Shown here: in pieces, positions 43,881 through 52,484 of the stretch
How positions within the stretch are numbered: the stretch's first letter is position 1
Layout of the letters: every line of letters begins with the position of its first letter
From: Gammaproteobacteria bacterium
GTDB taxonomy: Bacteria; Pseudomonadota; Gammaproteobacteria; Pseudomonadales; Azotimanducaceae
Length of the DNA: 64,000 nucleotides
Assembly: GCA_004357385.1 (NCBI GenBank)
Contig: SMWF01000076.1
Coordinates: 29,593-93,592, forward strand
Direction: 5' to 3'
Notes under the pieces: model-generated
Seen by the model: only the letters and a program-made list of their open reading frames with translations
What the model was told of the DNA's origin: nothing
The model's database searches: none
Program-made: the position numbers and the translations under genes

Positions 43881-44639
43881 ATGGACCTGCAACTGAAAGG
43901 CAAAAAGGCCGTCATCACCGGCGGTAGCCGGGGCATTGGCCGGGCCATCGCCGAGACGCTGGCTGACGAAGGCTGCGACGTTGCCATCTGCGCGCGCACC
44001 GAGGATGGTGTCAACGAAGCGGTCGAGTCGCTGAAAAGCAAGGGCGTGAATGCCTTCGGTCAAGCGGTGGACGTGGGTGATGGGGACGCGCTCAAGGCCT
44101 GGATCGAAGCATCCGCCGAAGCCCTGGGGGGCATCGACGTTCTGGTGTCCAACGTCAGCGGTGGGCAACCGCCCGGCGAGGAGGGCTGGAAGTCGATTTT
44201 CGGTCACGACATTCTCGGTGCGGTTCGCTGCGTGGAAGCTGCGACGCCGCATCTGGTGAAAGATGGTGGTGGCAGCATCATCATGGTCTCCAGCACGGCG
44301 GCGCTTGAGAAGTTCATGGCAGCCGGGCCGTACAACGCGCTGAAAGCTGCGCTGATCCAATACTCCGGGGCTCTTTCCCAGGATCTCGCCCCCAAAGGCA
44401 TCCGGGTCAACGCCATCAGCCCGGGTCCGATCTTCATCGAGGGCGGTGCCTGGGACAACATCAAGAAGAACATGACGCCGTTCTACGAGGCGACGCTTGC
44501 GGATATTCCGCTTGGCCGGATGGGGACCGCGGAAGAGGTCGCGGCCCAGGTTGCTTTGCTCGCCAGCCCGCGTGGCGGCTTCACCACGGGAACCAACGTC
44601 GTCATCGATGGTGGGCTGACCAAGCGTATCCAGTTCTAA
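43881..44639 (+). CDS. Short-chain dehydrogenase/reductase
   Basis: A 252-residue classical SDR. ITGGSRGIGRAIAETLADEG is the NAD(P) motif and VLVSNVSGGQPP occupies the NNAG position. The catalytic Ser-Tyr-Lys set is intact in MVSSTAALEKFM and GPYNALKAALIQYS, unlike the SDR at 22752. ATG 43881 follows AGGGGAAG. It sits 76 bases downstream of the Rieske oxygenase gene. It could oxidise a cis-dihydrodiol or another hydroxyl product, which is inferred from position only. Confidence 0.92.
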   Translation: MDLQLKGKKAVITGGSRGIGRAIAETLADEGCDVAICARTEDGVNEAVESLKSKGVNAFGQAVDVGDGDALKAWIEASAEALGGIDVLVSNVSGGQPPGEEGWKSIFGHDILGAVRCVEAATPHLVKDGGGSIIMVSSTAALEKFMAAGPYNALKAALIQYSGALSQDLAPKGIRVNAISPGPIFIEGGAWDNIKKNMTPFYEATLADIPLGRMGTAEEVAAQVALLASPRGGFTTGTNVVIDGGLTKRIQF

Positions 44640-44663
44640 CGAATCGGCTGCAATCGGGAAACA

Positions 44664-44695
44664 CGATCACGCCTGCGTCGACGCGGGCGTGATCG
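44664..44695. terminator. 32-bp near-perfect palindrome, candidate terminator/hairpin
   Basis: CGATCACGCCTGCGTC is mirrored by GACGCGGGCGTGATCG with a single T-G exception, so the region can form a long GC-rich hairpin. It lies between the SDR stop (44639) and the ThuA start (44732). No T run follows, so attenuation or RNA end protection is as likely as termination. Binding by a dimeric protein is another possibility. Confidence 0.5.
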
Positions 44696-44731
44696 CGAAC
44701 CCGCGACACGACAATCTGTGGAGAGGAATGC

Positions 44732-45475
44732 ATGGCACAAAAATCCATCAAGGCGTATTTCGTAGCGGCGGGTCAGTATCACGACATCGACTATGCCCGG
44801 CTCGAAATTCTCAAGCTGCTGGCCGAGCACGAGCACATCCGTACCACGGTCGCCGCGGACTATCACGACCTCGAAGGCATTCGGGCGTCGGACTTTCTCA
44901 TTACCTACACCTGCAACCTGATGCCTTCCGAAGACGAGCAGTTAGCGCTTCGTGACTACGTCGCCAGTGGCAAGCGCTGGTTTGCGCTGCATGGCACGAA
45001 CGCGATCCTCGAGTTCCTCGCCGACGGCCAGGTTGATACCCCGGAAACCGCGCCGGTGATGATGGAGTTGCTCGGTAGTCAGTTCAAAGCGCACCCGCCG
45101 ATCCATCCCTATACGGTGCAGAACCTCGACCCGGACCACGAACTGGTCAAGGGGATCGGCGAGTTCGAGACCGACGACGAACTCTACCTGTGCAACCTGC
45201 ACGGTGATCTGCACGTGCTGCTGGGAACCCGTTTCGGCGGCAAGATCGAGGGCTGGACGGCCTCGGATTGGGAAGAAGACCGGTTGCACCCGGCCTACTA
45301 CACCAAGCAGGAGGGCGACGGCGAGGTGCTGTACCTGAATCTCGGCCACTGCCGAGGCCACTACGACATGCAGCCGGTGATGGATTACTACCCCGAGGTG
45401 GAGCGGGGTTCCTGGAACACCGAGGAGTATTACGAACTGCTGCGCCGCGGCATCCGGTATTGCGCCGCGGCATAG
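44732..45475 (+). CDS. ThuA-like domain protein
   Basis: A 247-residue ThuA-fold protein starting MAQKSIKAYFVAAGQYHDID after a GAGAGGA ribosome site. RWFALHGTNAILEFL replaces the HHAxG-type segment of many ThuA proteins. HELVKGIGEFETDDELYLCN and GEVLYLNLGHCRGHYDM match the family's C-terminal conserved region. It is only distantly related to the ThuA protein at 25088-25912. The gene lies 12 bases upstream of the CREST membrane protein. Function is not established. Confidence 0.82.
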   Translation: MAQKSIKAYFVAAGQYHDIDYARLEILKLLAEHEHIRTTVAADYHDLEGIRASDFLITYTCNLMPSEDEQLALRDYVASGKRWFALHGTNAILEFLADGQVDTPETAPVMMELLGSQFKAHPPIHPYTVQNLDPDHELVKGIGEFETDDELYLCNLHGDLHVLLGTRFGGKIEGWTASDWEEDRLHPAYYTKQEGDGEVLYLNLGHCRGHYDMQPVMDYYPEVERGSWNTEEYYELLRRGIRYCAAA

Positions 45476-45487
45476 CCCGGGGAAGCC

Positions 45488-46270
45488 ATGTCGAGCTCGC
45501 AGCGGGTTTCGATTCTGATCGGGCTGCTGGTCGTTGGTTTTGCCGCGCTGTTCGCCCTGGACCCCATTCCCCAGGACCTTCGCTACCATCAGTTCAACGA
45601 CACGCGGACGTTCTTTGGCATCCCCAACTTCAACGACGTGGCGTCGAACGTCGGCTTCGCCGTCGTGGGTGCGACTGGAATCATCACGATCGTCCGGCGA
45701 CGGCGTGAACTATTCGTCCAGTCAGCCGATGTGAGGCCGTACCTGGTGTTTTTCATCGGCGTCGCGTTGGTCAGCCTGGGTTCCGGTTATTACCATTGGG
45801 CGCCGTCCAACGACAGCCTGCTGTGGGACCGCCTGCCGATGTCGATCGCGTTCATGGCATTGAGCTCGGCAATCGTTGCCGACCGAATGAATGCCAACGC
45901 CGGCAACGGCTGGTTGCTCGGCGTGCTGGTGTTCCTTGGGTTGGCGAGCCTGGCCTACTGGGACTGGACCGAGTCACTGGGGCGCGGCGATCTGCGCTTC
46001 TACGGTTTCGTACAGGTCTACCCCATGCTTGCGCTGCCGATCATCTGCTGGCTTTTCCGCGACCACTATTACACCCCGGTTCGTTACATCGTCTGGTTGA
46101 TCGCCTGGTATGGACTGTCGAAGGTGCTCGAGTTCTTCGACGGTGCGGTATTCGAAATAACCGGCAATGTCATCAGTGGCCACAGCTTGAAGCACCTTGC
46201 GGCGGCAGTCGCAACTTTCATGGTGTTACGCATGCTCACGTCGAGACCGCCGACCGTACAGAGTGCATGA
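45488..46270 (+). CDS. CREST-superfamily (alkaline ceramidase-like) membrane protein
   Basis: A 260-residue integral membrane protein with about seven hydrophobic helices. VSLGSGYYHWAPSNDSLLWDRLPM carries the S...YH and D-R-x-P motifs, and VISGHSLKHLAAAV carries the paired histidines; together they are the three conserved motifs of CREST putative hydrolases. Eukaryotic members are ceramidases; bacterial ones are uncharacterised lipid hydrolase candidates. It is the last gene of the 41.2-46.3 kb plus-strand cluster. Confidence 0.85.
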   Translation: MSSSQRVSILIGLLVVGFAALFALDPIPQDLRYHQFNDTRTFFGIPNFNDVASNVGFAVVGATGIITIVRRRRELFVQSADVRPYLVFFIGVALVSLGSGYYHWAPSNDSLLWDRLPMSIAFMALSSAIVADRMNANAGNGWLLGVLVFLGLASLAYWDWTESLGRGDLRFYGFVQVYPMLALPIICWLFRDHYYTPVRYIVWLIAWYGLSKVLEFFDGAVFEITGNVISGHSLKHLAAAVATFMVLRMLTSRPPTVQSA

Positions 46271-46321
46271 GCACTGCCAATCTGACCAGATCTTCGTGCG
46301 GCTGAGCAACCTCGAACGGGT

Positions 46322-46552
46322 TTAGATCGCGCTGCGGGCCCGAATGTCTTCGATCAAGGCATCCTCGTCCGGAAACGAGCCGGTCTCGTGCTTCGAGTAG
46401 ATCAACGTGCCGTCGATGTTGACGTCGAAGATCCCGCCGGCACCCTCGATCAGGAAAGACTCGGCGCCGAACGCATCTTTGAGCTTTGCCGCCAGACTGA
46501 CGGCCTTGGGCTCGTAGTTTCACTCCATGCAGTAGGTGATCGAAATGTCCAT
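46322..46552 (-). CDS. SelW/Rdx-family selenoprotein (CxxU)
   Basis: A 76-residue protein if the in-frame TGA at 46522-46520 is read as selenocysteine: MDISITYCMEUNYEPKA, then AVSLAAKLKDAFG, GAGGIFDVNIDGTLIYSKHE and GSFPDEDALIEDI, ending TAA 46322. This is the thioredoxin-like Rdx fold of SelW, with Cys8-x-x-Sec11 as the redox motif. ATG 46552 follows GGAG at six bases. The strong family match continues past the TGA, so it is not a stop. A SECIS-like hairpin follows the codon. A role in thiol redox control is inferred from the family. Confidence 0.9.
46488..46504 (-). promoter_or_regulatory. Candidate bacterial SECIS element (SelW-like gene)
   Basis: On the minus strand GCCGTC (46504-46499) pairs with GGCGGC (46493-46488, one G-U) around loop AGTCT. 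The loop starts 21 bases after the UGA and has G as its second base. This meets the usual bacterial SECIS spacing (about 16-37 bases) and loop rule for SelB binding. Confidence 0.7.
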
Positions 46553-46674
46553 GGGGCGCTCCGCTTTGATGACGAATGTTAGCCTACTCCGGTCGAACCG
46601 GCTGGGTCTGTTTTTCAACGCGGACTCGTTTGCTATTGTGCGTGGAACAATGTCAGCTTAGACGGGGGGAGTTC

Positions 46675-47646
46675 ATGAGTCGCACGTTTCGCTTCGGGGT
46701 GCAGTCGTTCAACACCGAGTCAGGCAAGGCCTGGACGGAAAAAGCCCGACGGGCCGAAGCACTCGGCTATTCGGCGCTGCATCTGGCAGATCACATCCTG
46801 GGTCCTGGTCCGGCGTTGGAGAAGACCAATCATCCCGCGCAGAACATTGCCGCGGTTCCCGCCATGGCGCACGCGGCGGCCGTGACCGAGACGTTGATCA
46901 TAGGCTGCCGGGTGTTCTGCATCGACTACCGTCATCCGATCGTGCTGGCCAAAGAAGCCATGACGATGGATATGCTGTCTGACGGTCGGCTGGAACTGGG
47001 CTTGGGGGCCGGGTGGCTCGAGGAGGAGTACCACGCGCTGGCGTTCCCCTTCGACCGTCCGGGCAAACGTATCGGCCGGCTCGAGGATGTGATCGTAGGC
47101 TTGCGCGCATTCGCGGGCGAGGGCATGGCGAATGTCGACAACGACACCATCACCTGGCGTGACTTCGAGGGGCTGCCGAAGCCGGTCAGCTCGCCGATGC
47201 CGCCGCTGATGATCGGCGGGGGCAGTCCGCGTATTTTGAGGCTCGCGGGCCGGGAGGCCGACATCGTCAGCCTCAACTTCAACAACCGTGCCGGGGTGAT
47301 CGGCCCGGACGGCGTGCAGTCCTCTTCGGCTGAAGAAACCGAGAAGAAGATCGGCTGGGTCCGCGCCGGCGCGGGCGATCGGTTCGACGATCTGGAGATC
47401 GAGATCGGCGCGTACTTCACGTTCGTGATGGACGAGGCACAGCCGGTCGCCCAGATGATGGCGCAGAACTTCGGGCTCACCGAGGAGCAGATGCTCGCAC
47501 ACCCGCACGCGCTGTTCGGTGGTGTCGATACCATTTGCGAAGAGCTGGAGCGGCGCCGCGAGGCGTACGGTATCTCCTACATCACGGTCGGCGACGACAA
47601 CCTGGAAACGTTCGCGCCGGTGGTTGCGAAGCTGACGGGCAAGTAG
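46675..47646 (+). CDS. LLM-class F420/flavin-dependent oxidoreductase
   Basis: A 323-residue luciferase-like protein starting MSRTFRFGVQSFNTESGKAW, after GGGGGGAG. RLELGLGAGWLEEEYHALAF, PPLMIGGGSPRILRLAGREA and DIVSLNFNN are signatures of the F420-linked LLM subgroup. It stands between the selenoprotein gene and the P450 gene, converging on the latter with 36 bases between stops. Cofactor and substrate are unknown. Confidence 0.9.
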   Translation: MSRTFRFGVQSFNTESGKAWTEKARRAEALGYSALHLADHILGPGPALEKTNHPAQNIAAVPAMAHAAAVTETLIIGCRVFCIDYRHPIVLAKEAMTMDMLSDGRLELGLGAGWLEEEYHALAFPFDRPGKRIGRLEDVIVGLRAFAGEGMANVDNDTITWRDFEGLPKPVSSPMPPLMIGGGSPRILRLAGREADIVSLNFNNRAGVIGPDGVQSSSAEETEKKIGWVRAGAGDRFDDLEIEIGAYFTFVMDEAQPVAQMMAQNFGLTEEQMLAHPHALFGGVDTICEELERRREAYGISYITVGDDNLETFAPVVAKLTGK

Positions 47647-47682
47647 CGGCTCCCCAGTCTGTTGCCGGAGACCTGCCGGCCG

Positions 47683-48927
47683 CTAGCTGATCGCTTCGAA
47701 GGTTACCTCCAGCCGCCTCAGGCCGCGCAGCAGCATGTTCGGGTGGTGGCTGAAGTCGTTGCCCTCGGCAAATGCCAGATTGCGCGTGCGCCGCACTAGA
47801 ATGTGGAACGCCTGGGTGAGTTCCTCGCGGGCGAGATTGGCCCCCAGACAATGGTGTATCCCGGCACCGAAGCCCAGATGCGTACCTGCGTTGTGCCGGC
47901 GCACATCGAGTTGATCCGGCGCTGAATACTTCTCGGGGTCTCTGTTTGCGGCAGCAAAACGAACCATGATGCGCGACCCCTTGGGCAGGGCGACGCCGTT
48001 TAGTTCGGTGTCGCGGGCGACGATCCGAAAGAGGCCCTGCACGGGTGATTCGAGACGCAGCACCTCGTTGGCAAACGTTCGCGCGCGCCGGTAGTCCGCA
48101 TCGTCGCCCTCCACCAATTGCTTCAGCTGCGCTGGGTTTTCGATCAACAGCTGAACGCCAGCGGCCAGCGCATTCGTGGTGGTTTCGTTTCCAGCCACGA
48201 GTATCTGCGAACAGATCGACAGCATCTCAGGCAGGTTGAGCGGTTCGCCTCCCTCATCGACCGACTGCACGACGTGGGTCAGCAGATCGTCGCGTGGTTT
48301 TACTTTGCGTTCCTCCAGCTCCCGAATGAAGTACTCCTGAAACTCTACGAACAGCTCCGCGCAGACGACCTGACGTTCATCGCTGATCATCATGCCCAGG
48401 GGTTCCACCGCGGCGTCGGACCACGCCTTGAACTTCGGGGCGTCGTCCCGGGAGACGCCCAGGAGATCGGCGATGACCGTGATCGGGATCGGCACGGCGA
48501 ACTCGCCGACCACGTCGCATTTTCCGGCGTGGACGAACCCATCGATGGTCTCGGTTACGATCTCTCTTATCGGGTCCCGCATTCGATCGATGCTGCGTGG
48601 GCGGAACGGGTCGTCCATCATCGTGCGGATGCGGGTATGTGAGGGTGGATCATTGGTCACCAGGGTATTGACCATGGGCACGGCCTTAGCGCGGATGGCG
48701 GCGGCTTCAGGTGGTGGTGGGCTGATGTCGTCCAGCGTCTGGCTGCCGACGCTGGAGAACGTGTCGGTATCCCGAAGGATCTGACGCATCAGGTGGTAGG
48801 TGGAGCAGATATAGAATCCGAGCCGTTCGTCGAAGTAGATCGGTTGTTCCTGCAACGCCCGGTAGTACTCGACCGGACATTCCTGAACGTCGAGGTCGGC
48901 GAGGCTTTTCTCAGAGATCAGGCTCAA
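47683..48927 (-). CDS. Cytochrome P450
   Basis: A 414-residue soluble bacterial P450. ILVAGNETTTN is the I-helix oxygen-activation motif, EVLRLESP the ExxR helix, and HLGFGAGIHHCLGANLARE holds the heme-thiolate cysteine near residue 365. The start is placed at TTG 48927 (SLISEKSLADLD), which has GGAG seven bases upstream; the longer open frame above it overlaps the divergent phosphotransferase. It needs a ferredoxin and reductase not found nearby. Oxidation of a lipid, terpenoid or aromatic is plausible. Confidence 0.92.
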   Translation of the reverse strand: MSLISEKSLADLDVQECPVEYYRALQEQPIYFDERLGFYICSTYHLMRQILRDTDTFSSVGSQTLDDISPPPPEAAAIRAKAVPMVNTLVTNDPPSHTRIRTMMDDPFRPRSIDRMRDPIREIVTETIDGFVHAGKCDVVGEFAVPIPITVIADLLGVSRDDAPKFKAWSDAAVEPLGMMISDERQVVCAELFVEFQEYFIRELEERKVKPRDDLLTHVVQSVDEGGEPLNLPEMLSICSQILVAGNETTTNALAAGVQLLIENPAQLKQLVEGDDADYRRARTFANEVLRLESPVQGLFRIVARDTELNGVALPKGSRIMVRFAAANRDPEKYSAPDQLDVRRHNAGTHLGFGAGIHHCLGANLAREELTQAFHILVRRTRNLAFAEGNDFSHHPNMLLRGLRRLEVTFEAIS

Positions 48928-48993
48928 TGCGGCGCTCCGACACGGGAGTTTGCAAATATAGCGTTTCGGCGGGGCGCTAGAAAGGACGGAATC

Positions 48994-49872
48994 ATGAAGC
49001 TGGAGATCGATGTCTCTCTCGTGCGCCGGTTGCTCGTGCAGTTTCCCCAGTGGGCAGACCTTCCCGTCAAGCGCGTCGAATTCGACGGGTGGGACAACAC
49101 GACCTTTCGTCTCGGCGAGGACCTGTCGGTGCGATTGCCCAGCGCCCAGGCGTACGCCGGGCAGGTGGAAAAGGAACACCGGTGGTTGCCGAGACTTGCT
49201 GCGCTCCTACCGCTTTCCATCCCTGTCCCTCTGGCGATGGGGGTTCCCGCCAACGGTTATCCCTGGCATTGGTCCGTTTACCGGTGGCTCGAAGGCGAGA
49301 ACGCGACAATCAAAAGCATCGCCGATCTACAACAATTTGCGACTGCACTGGCTCAGTTCCTCGCCGCCTTGCAACGGATAGATCCCGCCGACGGGCCGCC
49401 CCCTGGGCAGCACAACTTTTTCCGTGGCGGACCGCTGACGACTTATGACTCTGAAACCCGTGATGCCATTGCGACCCTGCGCGGCAGGATCGATGCCGAC
49501 GCCGTGACCGCGGTGTGGGAAGCTGCCCTCCGGGCAACGTGGCACGGCCCACCCGTCTGGCTTCACGGGGACGTCAGTGCTGGGAACCTGCTGGTCGAGA
49601 AAGGGCGTCTGAATGCGGTAATCGACTTCGGTTGTACTGCTGTGGGCGATCCCGCATGCGACTTGACGATTGCGTGGACGCTTTTGTCCGGGGAAAGCCG
49701 GGATGCGTTCCGAGCGGCGCTTCCGCTCGATCGCGCGACCTGGGCGCGCGGACGCGGCTGGGCCCTGTGGAAGGGCCTGATTACGCTGGTGAAACACACC
49801 ACCAATCCCACTAAGGCTCGAAACGCCCGGGGCGTAATCGATGAGGTCCTCGTCGATGCGACCCGTTCGTAA
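48994..49872 (+). CDS. Aminoglycoside phosphotransferase family protein
   Basis: A 292-residue kinase-like protein starting MKLEIDVSLVRRLLVQFPQW at ATG 48994. FDGWDNTTFRLGEDLSVRLP is the nucleotide-binding region, PVWLHGDVSAGNLLVEKGRL holds the catalytic Asp-Asn, and VIDFGCTAVGDPACDL the metal-binding aspartate. This widespread chromosomal subgroup resembles aminoglycoside and macrolide kinases but is usually of unknown substrate. It is divergent from the P450 gene. A resistance phenotype should not be assumed. Confidence 0.87.
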   Translation: MKLEIDVSLVRRLLVQFPQWADLPVKRVEFDGWDNTTFRLGEDLSVRLPSAQAYAGQVEKEHRWLPRLAALLPLSIPVPLAMGVPANGYPWHWSVYRWLEGENATIKSIADLQQFATALAQFLAALQRIDPADGPPPGQHNFFRGGPLTTYDSETRDAIATLRGRIDADAVTAVWEAALRATWHGPPVWLHGDVSAGNLLVEKGRLNAVIDFGCTAVGDPACDLTIAWTLLSGESRDAFRAALPLDRATWARGRGWALWKGLITLVKHTTNPTKARNARGVIDEVLVDATRS

Positions 49873-49976
49873 GCTTCCGTAAGAAATTAGAAGGAACCCT
49901 CAGACTTCGCAAACCAAACGTCAGGACTTCGCGCCGGCCCGTCTCCTAAGGTCACCCGCCGATACAGGAGAAGGAC

Positions 49977-51038
49977 ATGGCAAACATCAGCGCTCGACTT
50001 CAACACTCCGCCGCCGCCGAGCTGCGACGGCAAGACCAGTTGCTGTTCCGCAAATTACGTGCCGAGGTTGCGCAGGCGGGGTGCATGAAACCGGCCCCCT
50101 TGGTCATCGGCGTCCACATGTTGGTTACGTTCTGCGTCTATTTCGGCGCCTATGTGGTCTTGTTGGGAGACCCGGCATGGGGATTACGGCTAACGATGCT
50201 GCTTGCCATCGCGTTTGCGAGTGTCCAGGCTGGGTACATTGCGCACGAGGTGGGTCATTTGTCGTTTTCAAGATTCGTGGCGCTCTCACGGTTTCTCGGT
50301 CACGTATTCTTGACGCTCGTTTCCGGTTATGGGCACTCGATTTATAAGGAGAAGCACAACGCTCACCATGCGCACACCAATGAAGGGGGGCACGATCCCG
50401 ACGTCAGTGGCGGCGGCTTGTTTACGTTCTATCGCGAGGCTGCTGCGTCGAAACGCGGCATCGCCCGTTGGTTCACGGCACACCAGCGCATACTGGTGTG
50501 GTTTATGTATGGCGTCATCCCGTTCGCTGCAAAACGTGACAGTGTGGTTCGATATGCAACTGGCGGTAGAGGCACCACGCGCACCGGGCAGCTGATGCTG
50601 TTGGCGCATTTTGCGCTATGGCTCATCGTGCCCACGATGACGCTGGGGCCGGTCGATGCGCTCGTGAACTTTTTTCTGGCGGGCTGGTTGATGGGACCGT
50701 ATCTCGGCTGTGTCATCTTGCTGAATCACATCGGCACGCTACATCTGCCCAAAGACCATGGCATGTCGCGCTTGCGGCAGGCCCTGCTGACGACGCGTAA
50801 TTTTGGGACCGGCCGTCTGTGCGATTACCTGACCGGCGGAACTAATCACCATCTCGAGCATCATCTGTTCCCCACCGTGCCGATCAGCAGGCTGGGGGAG
50901 GCGAGGTTGATCACGCGCCGGTTCTGCCAACTGCATGACTTGCCTTACCACGAAACAACCTGGTTCGCTGGACAAAGGGAGACACTTGCCTATCTCAGCG
51001 AGCTGTCGCGATACGCCAGGCAGCATAGGTTCTGCTGA
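49977..51038 (+). CDS. Membrane fatty acid desaturase
   Basis: A 353-residue integral membrane di-iron desaturase. The three histidine boxes are HEVGH (AHEVGHLSF), HNAHH (KEKHNAHHAH) and HHLEHH (GGTNHHLEHHLFPTVP), with hydrophobic helices between them. It introduces a double bond into acyl chains of lipids or acyl-CoA. ATG 49977 follows AGGAGAAGG. It begins a plus-strand run with the D-2-hydroxyacid dehydrogenase, amidase and esterase genes. Regiospecificity cannot be read from the sequence. Confidence 0.93.
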   Translation: MANISARLQHSAAAELRRQDQLLFRKLRAEVAQAGCMKPAPLVIGVHMLVTFCVYFGAYVVLLGDPAWGLRLTMLLAIAFASVQAGYIAHEVGHLSFSRFVALSRFLGHVFLTLVSGYGHSIYKEKHNAHHAHTNEGGHDPDVSGGGLFTFYREAAASKRGIARWFTAHQRILVWFMYGVIPFAAKRDSVVRYATGGRGTTRTGQLMLLAHFALWLIVPTMTLGPVDALVNFFLAGWLMGPYLGCVILLNHIGTLHLPKDHGMSRLRQALLTTRNFGTGRLCDYLTGGTNHHLEHHLFPTVPISRLGEARLITRRFCQLHDLPYHETTWFAGQRETLAYLSELSRYARQHRFC

Positions 51039-51089
51039 CCGCCAGGTCGCGCTATGCTCGACGGCTCGATCGTGTTTGCCGGAGGGAGC

Positions 51090-52484
51090 ATGACAGATGT
51101 AGTTCGCGCGCTTCAGGACGCCCTTGGGGATGGCGCCGTACTGACTGGTGACGACGTGACCAGTCGATCGGCCGGGATCTGGCGGCGTGACACGCTCAAA
51201 GCCAAGGCGTTGGTTCGGCCGCGATCGACCGAAGAGCTGAGCACGGCCATGGCGATCTGTCATGCCCACAATCAGTCCGTGATCGCGCAGGGGGGCTTGA
51301 CCGGTCTGGTCCATGGTGCCGATACGACGCCAGATGACGTAGTCGTCTCGCTCGAACGGATGAACGCCATCGAGGAGATCAATACAATCGATCGCACCAT
51401 GACCGTTCAGGCCGGAGTGGTCTTGCAGACCGTCCAGGAACAGGCGGATGAGCATGGGCTGCTGTATCCGCTCGACCTGGGTGGCCGTGGTAGCGCCACG
51501 ATCGGAGGCAACATCTCGACCAACGCCGGCGGCAATCGGGTCATTCGTTATGGCATGACCCGGGATATGGTGCTGGGGCTCGAGGCTGTGCTTGCCGACG
51601 GCACGGTCGTGTCGAGCCTGAACCAGATGATCAAAAACAATGCCGGCTATGATCTCAAGCAACTGTTTGTCGGCACCGAGGGCAGCCTTGGCATCGTGAC
51701 GCGCGCGGTGCTGCGCTTGCGCGAAAAACCCCGCAGTCAGGAAACCATGCTGGTGGCGGTAGACGAATTCGGCAAGCTGGCGCGATTCTTCAAGACCATC
51801 GATGGGGCGCTGGGTGGCATGTTGAGTGCCTTCGAGGTGCTATGGAACAACTACTACACCCTGGTGACCACGAAACCCGCGACCCACCAGCCGCCGTTGC
51901 CTCAAACCTATCCCTACTACGTGCTCGTGGAAGCCATGGGCGGCGACCCGGAGGCCGATCACGGGCGGGTAGAAACGGCGTTGATGGCCGCCTATGAGGA
52001 AGAACTGGTGGCGGATGCGGTGATCGCGCAGTCGGAAGCCCAGCGCCGGGAAATGTGGGCGATTCGTGACGACGTGGAACAGACCCAACGACTGGGTCAC
52101 GTATTCACCTTCGATGTCAGCCTGCGCGTTTCGCTGATGGAGCAGTATGTGGATACGGTCAATGCACGCCTTGGCGAGGCTTACCCGGATTTTCAGAACA
52201 TCACCTTCGGTCACATGGGCGATGGCAACCTGCACTTCGTCGTGGCCGTGGGCGAGCGTGGCCAGGAACATCGCGAGCGCGTCGAGCGGTGTGTCTACGA
52301 GCCGTTGAGTGAGATCGGCGGGTCGGTGTCGGCGGAGCACGGCGTTGGATTGGAAAAGAAACCGTACCTGCAGCTGTCGCGGTCGCAGACCGAAATCGAC
52401 CTGATGCGAACGATCAAGTCCGCGCTGGACCCGAAAGGGATATTGAATCCCGGCAAGATATTCGATTGCGAAGTTCGCACGTGA
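51090..52484 (+). CDS. FAD-linked D-2-hydroxyacid dehydrogenase/oxidase (GlcD type)
   Basis: A 464-residue flavoprotein starting MTDVVRALQDALGDGAVLTG at ATG 51090, after GGAGGGA. The PCMH FAD domain includes VIAQGGLTGLVHGA and ATIGGNISTNAGGNRVIRYG. The C-terminal domain includes GHMGDGNLHF and EHGVGLEKKPYLQ, with the substrate/metal histidines. Relatives oxidise D-lactate, D-2-hydroxyglutarate or glycolate to the 2-oxo acid. The stop overlaps the amidase GTG start (GTGA). Confidence 0.92.
   Translation: MTDVVRALQDALGDGAVLTGDDVTSRSAGIWRRDTLKAKALVRPRSTEELSTAMAICHAHNQSVIAQGGLTGLVHGADTTPDDVVVSLERMNAIEEINTIDRTMTVQAGVVLQTVQEQADEHGLLYPLDLGGRGSATIGGNISTNAGGNRVIRYGMTRDMVLGLEAVLADGTVVSSLNQMIKNNAGYDLKQLFVGTEGSLGIVTRAVLRLREKPRSQETMLVAVDEFGKLARFFKTIDGALGGMLSAFEVLWNNYYTLVTTKPATHQPPLPQTYPYYVLVEAMGGDPEADHGRVETALMAAYEEELVADAVIAQSEAQRREMWAIRDDVEQTQRLGHVFTFDVSLRVSLMEQYVDTVNARLGEAYPDFQNITFGHMGDGNLHFVVAVGERGQEHRERVERCVYEPLSEIGGSVSAEHGVGLEKKPYLQLSRSQTEIDLMRTIKSALDPKGILNPGKIFDCEVRT

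Noticed and set aside
48994..49872. Antibiotic resistance gene
   Set aside because: The fold matches aminoglycoside kinases, but this subgroup is a widespread chromosomal family with unknown substrates and there is no mobile context.
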